A stretch of 25,894 nt of DNA from DASTCC01 sp035711465 (GTDB lineage: Bacteria > Acidobacteriota > Vicinamibacteria > Vicinamibacterales > SCN-69-37): the NCBI GenBank assembly GCA_035711465.1, contig DASTCC010000113.1, forward strand, positions 1 to 25,894, written 5' to 3'. Positions 15,259 through 22,838 of the stretch are shown here, piece by piece; position 1 is the first letter of the stretch; each line of letters starts with the position of its first letter. The position numbers and the translations under genes are program-made. A model generated the notes under the pieces. The model saw nothing but the letters and a program-made list of their open reading frames with translations, made no database searches and had not been told where the DNA came from.

Positions 15259-16179
15259 CTTTCTTTGATGTCCGTCCACGTGCGGGCCGAGCACCGCGCT
15301 GATGAACGCGTGCGTCGGCGTCGGCACGCCGAGCTCGCGGCCGATGCGGGTGATCGCGCCGCTCAGCCACGGCAACTCGAGCCGATGGCCGCGCTCGAGA
15401 TCTTCCAGCATCGAGGATCGCGTGTCCGGCGCCAGCTTGCGGAACCCGGCGACCAGTTCGCCGACGTCCTTGAACGGCAGATTGATGCCCTTCGCGCGCG
15501 CCACCGTCAACCCTTCGCCGAGACCGCTCTCGACGAGCTTCGCGAGCTCGGGGTCCGTATGGAGCACGCCCGCGGGACAGCGCGTCACGCTCGTCAGCCC
15601 GCTGAGCACGGACAGCCGTATGAGCTTCGTCCAGATTTCCGACTGGATGTCGGTGGAGAGCAGCACGTCGATGCCGGCGCCCTCGCAGATGCCGCGCAGC
15701 GTTTCCAGGCGCGGCGAAGGATGGCCGTCGAGCTCACCGAAGACGAGGCGATTCATCGCGGTGTGGCGAATCACGCCGGGCTCGCTGATCACCGCCGAGA
15801 CGTAGCAGGTGCCGCCGGCGACGCGCTCGCGGCCCACGGCTCTCGTCAGGGTCTCGACACCGTCGACGCCGTTCTGGAGCGGGATCACGACCGTCTCCGA
15901 CCCGACGATCGGCCGCAGCAGGCTGACCGCGCCGGCCGAGTCGTAGCACTTGACGGCAACGAACACGACGCCGGGTTCGCCGTAGACTCGCGGGTCGTCG
16001 GTCGCCTGCACGTGTGCGACGTGGATGTCGCCGTCCGGGCTGTCGATGCGCAGGCCGCGCGTCTGCAGCGCGCGCAGATGCGCGCCGCGGGCGACGAAGA
16101 CGACGTCGGCACCGGCCGCGGCGAGCCGGCCGCCGAAGTAGCCGCCGACGCCGCCGCTGCCGATGAACGTGATCCGCAC
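15256..16179 (-). CDS. 2-dehydropantoate 2-reductase family protein (PanE/ApbA-like)
   Basis: A 307-residue protein with the length and layout of PanE. The Rossmann motif GSGGVGGYFGG is at 7-17, FVAVKCYD at 73-80 and LQNGVD (N103) follow, the catalytic lysine is K185 in WTKLIRL, and the C-terminal domain has S255/S256 and E268 (SSMLEDLERG, HRLELPW). PanE reduces ketopantoate with NADPH in pantothenate synthesis. Two asparagines that line the substrate pocket in E. coli PanE are replaced here (L189 and S193), so a different 2-oxo acid is possible. I therefore do not assign the gene symbol. It begins with GTG two bases after the stop of the TPR gene, so the two are co-transcribed. The preceding padR gene converges on it. 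Confidence 0.85.
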   Translation of the reverse strand: MRITFIGSGGVGGYFGGRLAAAGADVVFVARGAHLRALQTRGLRIDSPDGDIHVAHVQATDDPRVYGEPGVVFVAVKCYDSAGAVSLLRPIVGSETVVIPLQNGVDGVETLTRAVGRERVAGGTCYVSAVISEPGVIRHTAMNRLVFGELDGHPSPRLETLRGICEGAGIDVLLSTDIQSEIWTKLIRLSVLSGLTSVTRCPAGVLHTDPELAKLVESGLGEGLTVARAKGINLPFKDVGELVAGFRKLAPDTRSSMLEDLERGHRLELPWLSGAITRIGRELGVPTPTHAFISAVLGPHVDGHQRK

Positions 16180-16181
16180 GT

Positions 16182-17804
16182 CTACTTCACAGCGCCGCGC
16201 GCTTCGGCGATCTCGGGACGGCCGGGCGTATCGGCCTTCGTGCAGATCTCGATCAGCTGCGCGTAGTAGGTGCGTGCGGTGGCGTTGTCGCCGGCCTGCC
16301 GGGCCGCGCGCGCGGCCCCGTAGACGGCACGGAAACGGTTCGGCTCCTTCTTCAGCGTCGCCTGGAACTCCTTCAGCGCATCGGCCGGCCTCTTCAACTC
16401 GAGCAGCATCTCGGCGAGCAGCTCGCGCGCTGGCGCGATCGGGCCGGGCGTGACCGCCGCTTTGTCGGTCGCATCTTCGCGCACCGCCGCCGCGGTCATC
16501 AGGCTCACGGCCTCCGCGGACCTGCCTTCAGCCAGCGCGAGATGCGCCGCCGCGCCTTCGCGCTGGATGCGGACCTGCTCGGCCCAGTAGTTCTCGCCGG
16601 CTTTCGTCAGCCGATCCGCGATCTCCTGCAGCGCCGCGATTGACGCTTTCGCGTCGTCGAGCGCGCCGGTGCGCGAGGCGCCGAGGGCGCGGGCGAAGTA
16701 GGTGATCGCTTCGGTGTACGGAAAGTCGCTGCGCACGGGCTGCAGCTTCGCGGCCGCGGCCCAGTCGCGGCGTTCGAGCGCCCGGCGCGCCGGCATCGCC
16801 GCCAGCGCGAAGACGCCCGCCGAGCCGGGCGCGGCGCCGACCACGGCCTTCGGATCGAAGACCGCGGCGATCGACGGCAGCCGCGCGATGGTCGCGTCGG
16901 CCGCGCGATCCTGACCGGTCTGCAGGTACGCGTAGACCATGTAGTCCATCGCGTGCAGCTGCTCGCCGAAGCCCTTGACGCGTTCGGCGGCAGCGGCCGA
17001 CGCGATGTTGGTGTCGATCGACTCCTGCCAGGCGCCGACGCGCGTGAAGGTGTGCGACGGCATGTGCAACGCGTGCGGCGCGGCGGGCGCGATCGTCGCA
17101 TAGCGCTGCGCCGCCTTCACGGCCTGATCGGCCAGCGCCGGTGTGTCGTAGCTGTGGATGATGTAGTGCGTGATGCCGGGATGATCCGGCGTCGCCGGAT
17201 AGAGCTTCTCGAGGATCGCGCCGGCCTTGAGCTGGTTCTTGTAGGTCTTGTCGGTCGGCGGCGCCGCGGCCGCAATCGCCAGCGCCCAGAAGATCGTCGC
17301 CTCGCGATCGTCGGCGTATTTCGCCGCCAGCTGCGCCATCGCCTGCTCGTAGGCCGCCAGGCGCGTCGGCTGATCGACGGTCGCGGCGTCGGTGTAGAGC
17401 CTGGCGACCGCTTCGAGGTAGTCGCGCTCACGCTCGGTCTTCGGATTCGCCTTGCGACCGGCTTCGACGGCGTCCATGCCGAGCTTCAGCTGCGCCGGCG
17501 GGCGCACGGCCGGCGCGAACGGATTGGTCCAGCGCGCCACGGCGACGCCCCAGTAGGCAATCGCGCAGCGCGGGTCGTCCGCGGCGGTGTCGGTGAAGCC
17601 GGCAATCGCCGGACCGAACTCGAACGAGTGCATGTAGGCGAGCGCGCGATCGAACTTCTGCTGGGCCGTTGGCGAGCAGGAGGTCTGGAAATGCACCGTG
17701 CCGATCCGTTCACCGGCGGGGTGCTGATGCTCCTGCGCAAACGCGGGCGCGACGCTCACGGCAGCGGCGATGACGACGCCTGAACACGTGCGTGGGATAA
17801 CCAT
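16182..17804 (-). CDS. Secreted tetratricopeptide repeat protein
   Basis: A 540-residue protein. ATG at 17804 has a GAGG ribosome-binding site about seven bases ahead and starts a signal peptide cut after PAFA near residue 23. The mature protein begins with a His-rich tag-like EHQHPAGE, then FQTSCSPTAQQKFDRALAYMHSFEFGPAIAGF and DDPRCAIAYWGVA, a conserved pattern in periplasmic helical-repeat proteins of acidobacteria and proteobacteria. Helical hairpins continue through the middle, and two clear TPR units lie near the C-terminus (ADALKEFQATLKKEPNRFRA and the following pair). Two cysteines near the start (SCS, PRC) could form a disulfide or bind a metal. No enzymatic motif is visible. It is the first gene of a two-gene unit with the PanE-like gene. 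Function is unknown. Confidence 0.85.
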   Translation of the reverse strand: MVIPRTCSGVVIAAAVSVAPAFAQEHQHPAGERIGTVHFQTSCSPTAQQKFDRALAYMHSFEFGPAIAGFTDTAADDPRCAIAYWGVAVARWTNPFAPAVRPPAQLKLGMDAVEAGRKANPKTERERDYLEAVARLYTDAATVDQPTRLAAYEQAMAQLAAKYADDREATIFWALAIAAAAPPTDKTYKNQLKAGAILEKLYPATPDHPGITHYIIHSYDTPALADQAVKAAQRYATIAPAAPHALHMPSHTFTRVGAWQESIDTNIASAAAAERVKGFGEQLHAMDYMVYAYLQTGQDRAADATIARLPSIAAVFDPKAVVGAAPGSAGVFALAAMPARRALERRDWAAAAKLQPVRSDFPYTEAITYFARALGASRTGALDDAKASIAALQEIADRLTKAGENYWAEQVRIQREGAAAHLALAEGRSAEAVSLMTAAAVREDATDKAAVTPGPIAPARELLAEMLLELKRPADALKEFQATLKKEPNRFRAVYGAARAARQAGDNATARTYYAQLIEICTKADTPGRPEIAEARGAVK

Positions 17805-17817
17805 GGTGTGCCTCGTT

Positions 17818-17834
17818 GGGGGTGGGGCACCCCC
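17818..17834. repeat. GC hairpin in the leader of the secreted TPR gene
   Basis: A perfect 7-bp stem (GGGGGTG / CACCCCC) with a 3-base loop, 14 bases before the start codon of the minus-strand TPR gene. It could shape the leader or slow transcripts arriving from the monooxygenase gene. No T-tract follows. Confidence 0.35.
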
Positions 17835-17920
17835 GGATTGAAAGGGGCAGTATGACGCTTATTGGCTCGCTCCGCTCGCGGCTTGGGGCGTGGGGGCTCG
17901 AGTCGAAGTTCCGGGGCACC

Positions 17921-19150
17921 TCATCCCGCCAGGTACCCCGCCAGGTGCGCGACGATATCCCGCGCGTCGTCCTCGACGCCGTGGATGAACGTGGACTTGC
18001 GACGGCGCAGCACCGGCAATCCGATCGCATACAAGCCCGGCGAATTGACGACGCCGCCGTCGTGCATCAGGTGGCCCTTGGCGTCGACGACCGGGACGTC
18101 GAGCCAGCGGTAGTCGGGCCGGAAGCCTGTGGCCCACAGGATGGTGCGGATCTCGCCGCTCGTGAGGTCGAGGAACAGGCGCGACGATGCCGGCGCGCGC
18201 GTCGGCTCGAAGCGCTGCGGCGGGCCGAACGCGTGACGACGATCGGTGCTCGCCCATTCGTCGAACGTGTCGAGCAGCCGATTCATCTTCAGGTCGGCGA
18301 GCGCGAAGTGATTCTTGAGACCGCCGGAGAACAGGGCGCGCCCGTCGCGAATCATCGACAGGCGGCCGACGATCTCGACGCCCGCGGCGGCGAGCGCATT
18401 GAGATCGAGCGTGACGCGCTCGGGCGTGCCGACCAGCTGCGGCGACGGCAGGCGGCGCGCGCGCGTGAGGTCGTCGATCTCGTCGTAGCGCTGATTCCAG
18501 ACGCCGGACGCGTCCATCCACCAGAGCACGTCACGGCCGCGATACACCCGCGGCAGCCGCACGTGCTCGCCCACCGCGAGGACCACGTGGCGCCCGGAGC
18601 GTCGAATTTCATCCGCCAGCTGCACGCCGGTCGCCGACGCGCCGACGACGAGCACGCCGCCTTCTGGCAGCTGTTCGGGACGCCGGTACTCGAGCGCCGT
18701 GACGCACGAGACTTGCGGCGGCACGGCGGCGCGCAGCGCCGGCACCTGCGCGAGGTTGCAGGCGCCGCTGGCGATCACCAGCGCCCGACACGCGATCTCG
18801 CCAGCCGACGTGACGACGTGATAGCCGTCATCCGTGCGCGTCACCGACGTCACCGCGGTCTCCGTGCGCAGCGGCGCGTCGATCGCGCCGGCGTAGTCGG
18901 CGATGAATCGGATCACCTCCTGCATCGTCATGAAGCCGTCGGGATCGGCGCCGTCGTACTGATGGCCGGGCAGGCGGCTGAGCCAGTTCGGCGTCAGCAG
19001 GCGCAGCGAGTCCCAGCGCTCGTGACGCCAGGAATTGGCGACGTCGCCGCGCTCGAGGACGACGTGGTCGATCGACCGCTCGGTGAGGAGGCGGCTCGCC
19101 GCCAGCCCGGCGTGGCCGGCGCCGACGACGACCGCGGTGCATCGCTCGAT
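17921..19150 (-). CDS. FAD/NAD(P)-dependent flavin monooxygenase-like oxidoreductase
   Basis: A 409-residue frame if read from ATC at 19150. The first conventional start, ATG at 18931, would remove 73 residues containing the FAD-binding GAGHAG (residues 10-15) and NSWRHERWDSLRLLTPNW. That stretch is in frame, has no stop and fits the family exactly. GGAG at 19159-19162 lies eight bases before the ATC, whereas no ribosome-binding site precedes 18931. Other motifs are the NADPH-binding GASATG at 170-175 and LWATGF at 339-343 near the C-terminus. The protein resembles CzcO/FMO-type flavoproteins, which hydroxylate or oxygenate small organic substrates. The substrate is unknown. It lies 28 bases behind the OsmC-like gene and is probably co-transcribed with it. 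A sequencing error at the start codon is the main alternative. Confidence 0.8.
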   Translation of the reverse strand: MERCTAVVVGAGHAGLAASRLLTERSIDHVVLERGDVANSWRHERWDSLRLLTPNWLSRLPGHQYDGADPDGFMTMQEVIRFIADYAGAIDAPLRTETAVTSVTRTDDGYHVVTSAGEIACRALVIASGACNLAQVPALRAAVPPQVSCVTALEYRRPEQLPEGGVLVVGASATGVQLADEIRRSGRHVVLAVGEHVRLPRVYRGRDVLWWMDASGVWNQRYDEIDDLTRARRLPSPQLVGTPERVTLDLNALAAAGVEIVGRLSMIRDGRALFSGGLKNHFALADLKMNRLLDTFDEWASTDRRHAFGPPQRFEPTRAPASSRLFLDLTSGEIRTILWATGFRPDYRWLDVPVVDAKGHLMHDGGVVNSPGLYAIGLPVLRRRKSTFIHGVEDDARDIVAHLAGYLAG

Positions 19151-19178
19151 GGCTCGGTCTCCGGAACGATCGGCCGGC

Positions 19179-19733
19179 TCAGACGACTTCGACGGTGACG
19201 TTCGTCGGGTTGGTGATGACGTCGTAGACCGCGGAGCGCTTCTGCGACTGCGCGACGAGCGCTTCGATGTCCGCCTTCGACGCGTCGGCGTCGATGTGGA
19301 ACGTGACCTTGATGTCGTCGTAGCCGTTGCGGACGTCGCTGTCGATGCCGAGGATCCCCTGGATGTCCATCGATCCTTCGAGCTTGGCCTCGACCGATCG
19401 CAGCTGGATGCCGCGATTCTGCGCCACCGCGGCGACGCCCGCGGTCAGGCAGCTGGCGAGCCCGACGAGCACGAACTCGATCGGCGTCGCGCCGAGATCC
19501 TCGGACGCGAAGATCTCCGGGTGATCGGCGTCGAACGAGAACTCGGTCTTGTGCTTCTGCTCTTCGCCGAGGCCGTGGAACCCCTGGATCTTCGTCTCGC
19601 TGTGCGTGCCGTTCCTCCACTTGCAGGACGCCCGCCACTTGAACTTCGCCGCCTGCGGCGCGCCCTTCAAGGCCTCGCGCGCGTCCAGCAGGGCCTGCAC
19701 GTTGACGCCGTTGTTGACGCTCGATACTGCCAT
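19179..19733 (-). CDS. OsmC/Ohr family protein
   Basis: A 184-residue protein. An in-frame start at 19811 exists, but ATG at 19733 has AAGGAG six bases ahead. The OsmC core is present: a beta-rich first half (FKWRASCKWRNG, KHKTEFSFDADHPEIF), then the central helix ATPIEFVLVGLASCLTAGVAAV with the peroxidatic-position C95, and the C-terminal strand-helix DIKVTFHIDADASKADIEAL. The second cysteine of classical hydroperoxide reductases is replaced in KRSAVYD (S167), so a two-cysteine thiol peroxidase cycle is unlikely. The protein may belong to the OsmC subgroup of unknown function. It is divergent from metX (53 bases) and leads the monooxygenase gene, which hints at a role around sulfur or oxidative metabolism. 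Confidence 0.88.
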   Translation of the reverse strand: MAVSSVNNGVNVQALLDAREALKGAPQAAKFKWRASCKWRNGTHSETKIQGFHGLGEEQKHKTEFSFDADHPEIFASEDLGATPIEFVLVGLASCLTAGVAAVAQNRGIQLRSVEAKLEGSMDIQGILGIDSDVRNGYDDIKVTFHIDADASKADIEALVAQSQKRSAVYDVITNPTNVTVEVV

Positions 19734-19744
19734 CTCGGACTCCT

Positions 19745-19771
19745 TCCGGACACCACTGGGGAAGTGTCGGA
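19745..19771. promoter_or_regulatory. Imperfect inverted repeat between osmC-like gene and metX
   Basis: TCCGGACAC (19745-19753) faces GTGTCGGA (19764-19771), complementary except for one bulged base. It fills the middle of the 53-base divergent promoter region, where an operator for either gene could sit. No known methionine regulator site is recognised. Confidence 0.35.
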
Positions 19772-19774
19772 TCA

Positions 19775-19780
19775 TACAAT
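19775..19780 (+). promoter_or_regulatory. Possible -10 box of metX, leaderless start
   Basis: TACAAT differs from the -10 consensus by one base and ends six bases before the metX ATG, so transcription would begin at or beside the start codon. No Shine-Dalgarno sequence precedes the ATG, which agrees with leaderless translation. No clear -35 is visible. Confidence 0.4.
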
Positions 19781-19786
19781 CACCTG

Positions 19787-20983
19787 ATGTCCTCCGCGTC
19801 CAGGTCCACACCAGGCTCGGTGGGCATCGTCGAGACGCGGTTCTTGGATCTGCCGACGCCGATCGCGCTCGATTGCGGGCGCGCGCTGCATCCGATCCGC
19901 ATCGCCTACGAGACCTACGGCACGCTGGCGCCGGCGCGCGACAACGTGCTGCTCGTCTGCCACGCGCTCAGCGGCGATGCGCACGCGGCCGGCTATGCGC
20001 GGCAGCCGGCAGCCGAGAGCGCGCGCGACGGTTTCGGCGCCGACGAGCGCGACGCGGGCAAAGGCCGCGGGCTCGGCTGGTGGGACGGGATGATCGGCCC
20101 CGGCAAGGCCTTCGACACCGATCGCCTGTTCGTCGTCAGCACCAATCTGCTCGGCGGCTGCCGCGGCACGACGGGGCCGTCGTCGAGCGATCCCGCGACG
20201 GGACGGCCGTACGGATCGGACTTCCCGGTCATCACCGTCGCCGACATGGTCCGCGTGCAGCGTGCGTTCCTGCAGGAGCTCGGCATCACCCGGCTCGCCG
20301 CGGTGGCTGGCGGATCGCTCGGCGGCATGCAGGCGTTCGAGTGGGCAATTCAGTCCGGACGCGACGTCGACGCGATCGTCTCGATCGCGGCGACGCACGC
20401 GCTGCAGCCGCAAGGGGTCGCGTGGAACGCGATCGCCCGCAACGCGATCGTCGCCGATCCGGACTGGCAGGACGGCCACTACTACGGCACGGGCCGCGCG
20501 CCCATGGCCGGCATGGGCATCGCGCGCATGATCGGCCACATCACTTACCTGTCCGCGCAAGGGTTGCGCGAGAAGTTCGGGCGCCGGCTGCAGTCCGCCG
20601 GCGACATCCGTTACCTCCTCACCGAGCCCGAGTTCCAGGTCGAGAACTACCTGCGTCACCAGGCCGACACGTTCGTGAAGCGCTTCGACGCCAACACCTA
20701 CCTCTACACCTCGCGCGCGCTCACCTACTTCGACCTCGCGCGCCAGCACGGCAGCGGCAACCTGATCGACGCGGTCCGCGGCATCTCCGCGCGGACGCTC
20801 CTGATCGCCTTCAGCTCCGACTGGCTCTACCCGCCGTCCGACTCGGCGGAGCTCGCGTCGGCGCTCGGCGCCGCGGGCAAGGACGTCGAGCTTCACGTCA
20901 TCGACGCGCCGTACGGGCACGATTGCTTTCTGCTCGAAGAAGCACGACAAACTCCCATCATCCGTAAATTTCTTGGATACTGA
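19787..20983 (+). CDS. metX: Homoserine O-acetyltransferase
   Basis: A 398-residue alpha/beta-hydrolase that acylates homoserine from acyl-CoA, the committing step of methionine synthesis in the cytoplasm. The nucleophile elbow GGSLGG places the catalytic serine at S177. The acid is D345 in SSDWLYPP and the histidine is H378 in GHDCFL. Other family stretches are YETYGTL, CHALSGDAHAAG, WWDGMIGPGKAFDT, STNLLGGCRGTTGP and YGSDFPVIT. Length and motif order match MetX. Some MetX-fold enzymes use succinyl-CoA, so the acyl donor is best called acetyl by likelihood and by the neighbouring sulfhydrylase. The metY gene follows after 32 bases in the same direction. The start codon lacks a ribosome-binding site but has a -10 box just ahead. 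Confidence 0.95.
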   Translation: MSSASRSTPGSVGIVETRFLDLPTPIALDCGRALHPIRIAYETYGTLAPARDNVLLVCHALSGDAHAAGYARQPAAESARDGFGADERDAGKGRGLGWWDGMIGPGKAFDTDRLFVVSTNLLGGCRGTTGPSSSDPATGRPYGSDFPVITVADMVRVQRAFLQELGITRLAAVAGGSLGGMQAFEWAIQSGRDVDAIVSIAATHALQPQGVAWNAIARNAIVADPDWQDGHYYGTGRAPMAGMGIARMIGHITYLSAQGLREKFGRRLQSAGDIRYLLTEPEFQVENYLRHQADTFVKRFDANTYLYTSRALTYFDLARQHGSGNLIDAVRGISARTLLIAFSSDWLYPPSDSAELASALGAAGKDVELHVIDAPYGHDCFLLEEARQTPIIRKFLGY

Positions 20984-21015
20984 CGGGGGGCCGGCCGTGG
21001 CAGTCAGAGTCTCTT

Positions 21016-22332
21016 ATGGATCACCCGCGTAAGTTCGGCTTCGAAACCCGTCAGGTCCACGCCGGTCAACGCCCGGATCCGAATACCGGCGCGCGCGCGG
21101 TTCCGATTTTTCAGACGACGAGCTACGTCTTCGAGGATCCGGAGTCGGCGGCGGCGTATTTCAATCTGCAGGAGTACGGCAACACCTACTCGCGGATCAT
21201 GAACCCGACGCTCGCGGTGTTCGAGGAGCGCGTCGCCAGCCTCGAGGGCGGTTGTGGCGCGGTGGCATTCGCCAGCGGCATCGCCGCGCAGGCGGCGGCG
21301 CTCTTCACCATGCTCGCTCCGGGCGATCACATCGTCTCGTCGTCGGCGCTCTACGGCGGCACCGTCAACCAGTTCAAGCACTTCATGCGCAAGCTGTCGA
21401 TCGAGGTGAGCTGGGTCAATCCCGACGACCTCGACGCCTGGCGCGCGGCGGCGCGCGCCAACACGCGGGCCTTCTACGGCGAGACCATCGGCAACCCCGG
21501 CGGCAACGTCCTCGACATCGAGGCCGTCGCCGCGATCGCGCACGAGCATCAGTCGCCGCTGATCGTCGACAACACCTTCGCGACGCCGTATCTGTGCCGG
21601 CCGATCGAATGGGGCGCCGACATCGTCGTCCATTCCGCGACGAAGTTCATCGGCGGCCACGGCACGAGCATCGGCGGCGTGGTCGTCGACTCGGGAGGGT
21701 TCGACTGGTCGAACGGCCGCTTCCCGGTCGTCGCCGATCCGTCGCCGGCGTACCACGGCCTCAAGTTTCACGAGACTTTCGGGACCTACGGCTTCCTGAT
21801 GAAGCTGCGCGCCGAGACGCTGCGCGATCTCGGCGCGGCGATGAGCCCGTTCAACGGCTTCCTGTTCCTGCAGGGGCTCGAGACGCTGTCGCTGCGCATG
21901 GATCGTCACGTCGACAACGCGGCGGCGGTGGCGCGCTTTCTCGAGGCGCATCCACTCGCGGGCCACGTGACTTACCCCGGTCTGCCGTCGAGCCGCTACC
22001 GGCCGCTCGTCGCCAAGTACCTGCCGCGCGGCGCCGGCGCCGTGTTCTCCTTCGACATCCGCGGCGGGCGCGCCGCCGGCCAGGACTTCATCCGCGGCGT
22101 GTCGCTGTGGTCGCACCTGGCCAACGTCGGCGACTCGAAGAGCCTGATCATCCATCCGGCGAGCACGACCCACCGGCAGTTGAGCGACGCCGAACTGGCG
22201 GCCGCCGGCGTCGGGCCCGGGACGATTCGACTCTCGGCCGGCACCGAGTCGGTGGACGATCTGATCTGGGATCTCGAGCAGGGCTTCGCGCGCGCCGCGG
22301 CCTCAGCCGGCGGAACGGCGGCCGCGTCATGA
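21016..22332 (+). CDS. metY: O-acetylhomoserine sulfhydrylase (aminocarboxypropyltransferase)
   Basis: A 438-residue PLP enzyme of the Cys/Met metabolism family. It joins O-acetylhomoserine and sulfide to give homocysteine, bypassing the cystathionine route. Motifs in order: FETRQVHAGQRPDPNTGARAVPIFQTTSY cut here as the N-terminal signature ending at about residue 36, YSRIMNPT at 58-65, ASGIAAQ near 86, ETIGNPGGNVLDIE, DNTFATPY at 185-192, and the PLP lysine K210 in HSATKFIGGHG. The long form (about 430 residues) and the GFDWSNGRF insertion favour MetY over MetB or MetZ. It sits between metX and the CoA-binding gene, whose ATG overlaps its stop codon in ATGA. Together with MetX it forms a complete direct-sulfhydrylation path. 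Confidence 0.95.
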   Translation: MDHPRKFGFETRQVHAGQRPDPNTGARAVPIFQTTSYVFEDPESAAAYFNLQEYGNTYSRIMNPTLAVFEERVASLEGGCGAVAFASGIAAQAAALFTMLAPGDHIVSSSALYGGTVNQFKHFMRKLSIEVSWVNPDDLDAWRAAARANTRAFYGETIGNPGGNVLDIEAVAAIAHEHQSPLIVDNTFATPYLCRPIEWGADIVVHSATKFIGGHGTSIGGVVVDSGGFDWSNGRFPVVADPSPAYHGLKFHETFGTYGFLMKLRAETLRDLGAAMSPFNGFLFLQGLETLSLRMDRHVDNAAAVARFLEAHPLAGHVTYPGLPSSRYRPLVAKYLPRGAGAVFSFDIRGGRAAGQDFIRGVSLWSHLANVGDSKSLIIHPASTTHRQLSDAELAAAGVGPGTIRLSAGTESVDDLIWDLEQGFARAAASAGGTAAAS

Positions 22333-22820
22333 GTCCGCCGTTCGATCTCAGCCGCTACCAGGACGCGGCGACGATTCAGCGCGTCATTCATACGTCGAAA
22401 ACGGTGGCGATCGTCGGTCTGTCGCCGCAGGAGCTGCGCGCCAGCAACTTCGTCGGCTTCTATCTGAAGCGGCACGGCTACCACGTCATCCCGGTCAACC
22501 CTCGCGAACAGGAGATCCTCGGAGAGAATTGCTACGCGAGCCTCGGCGACATTCCGGAGCCGGTGGACATCGTCAACGTCTTCCGTCAGCCGGACGCGTT
22601 GCCGGAGATCGCACGCGAAGCGGCGGCGATCCGCGCGAAAGCGCTCTGGTGCCAGTTCAACGTGATCAACGAAGAAGGCGCGCGGATCGCCGAAGCCGCC
22701 GGGCTCGCCGTCGTCATGGATCGGTGCATCAAGGTGGAACACGCGCGCTACGTCGGGCGGATGCACTGGCTGGGTTTCAACACGCAGCGCGTCACTTCCG
22801 TCAGGGGCGGCCTGCAGTAG
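22329..22820 (+). CDS. CoA-binding domain protein (YccU-like)
   Basis: A 163-residue single-domain protein with the CoA-binding Rossmann fold: TVAIVGLSPQELRASNFVGFYLKRHGY at the start (glycine-rich turn at about residues 27-33), then VIPVNPREQEILGENCYASLGDIPEPVDIVNVF, and a final VVMDRCIKVEH. It resembles small CoA-binding proteins related to the succinyl-CoA synthetase alpha subunit, but lacks the catalytic part. Its ATG overlaps the metY stop by four bases, so it is translationally coupled to metY. Small genes of this family often sit beside metX/metY, which suggests a part in acyl-CoA supply or sulfur assimilation; the activity is not known. The next gene begins 18 bases later in the same frame. 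Confidence 0.9.
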   Translation: MSPPFDLSRYQDAATIQRVIHTSKTVAIVGLSPQELRASNFVGFYLKRHGYHVIPVNPREQEILGENCYASLGDIPEPVDIVNVFRQPDALPEIAREAAAIRAKALWCQFNVINEEGARIAEAAGLAVVMDRCIKVEHARYVGRMHWLGFNTQRVTSVRGGLQ

Positions 22821-22838
22821 CGCAGCGCTCCGCGTCCG

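Noticed and set aside
17863..17882. GCTCGC-type direct repeat in the gap between the monooxygenase and TPR genes
   Set aside because: Only two short GC-rich hexamers; too simple to call an element in DNA of this composition.
19734..19786. SAM or other methionine riboswitch upstream of metX
   Set aside because: Only 53 bases separate the divergent start codons and a -10 box abuts the metX ATG; there is no room for a riboswitch fold.
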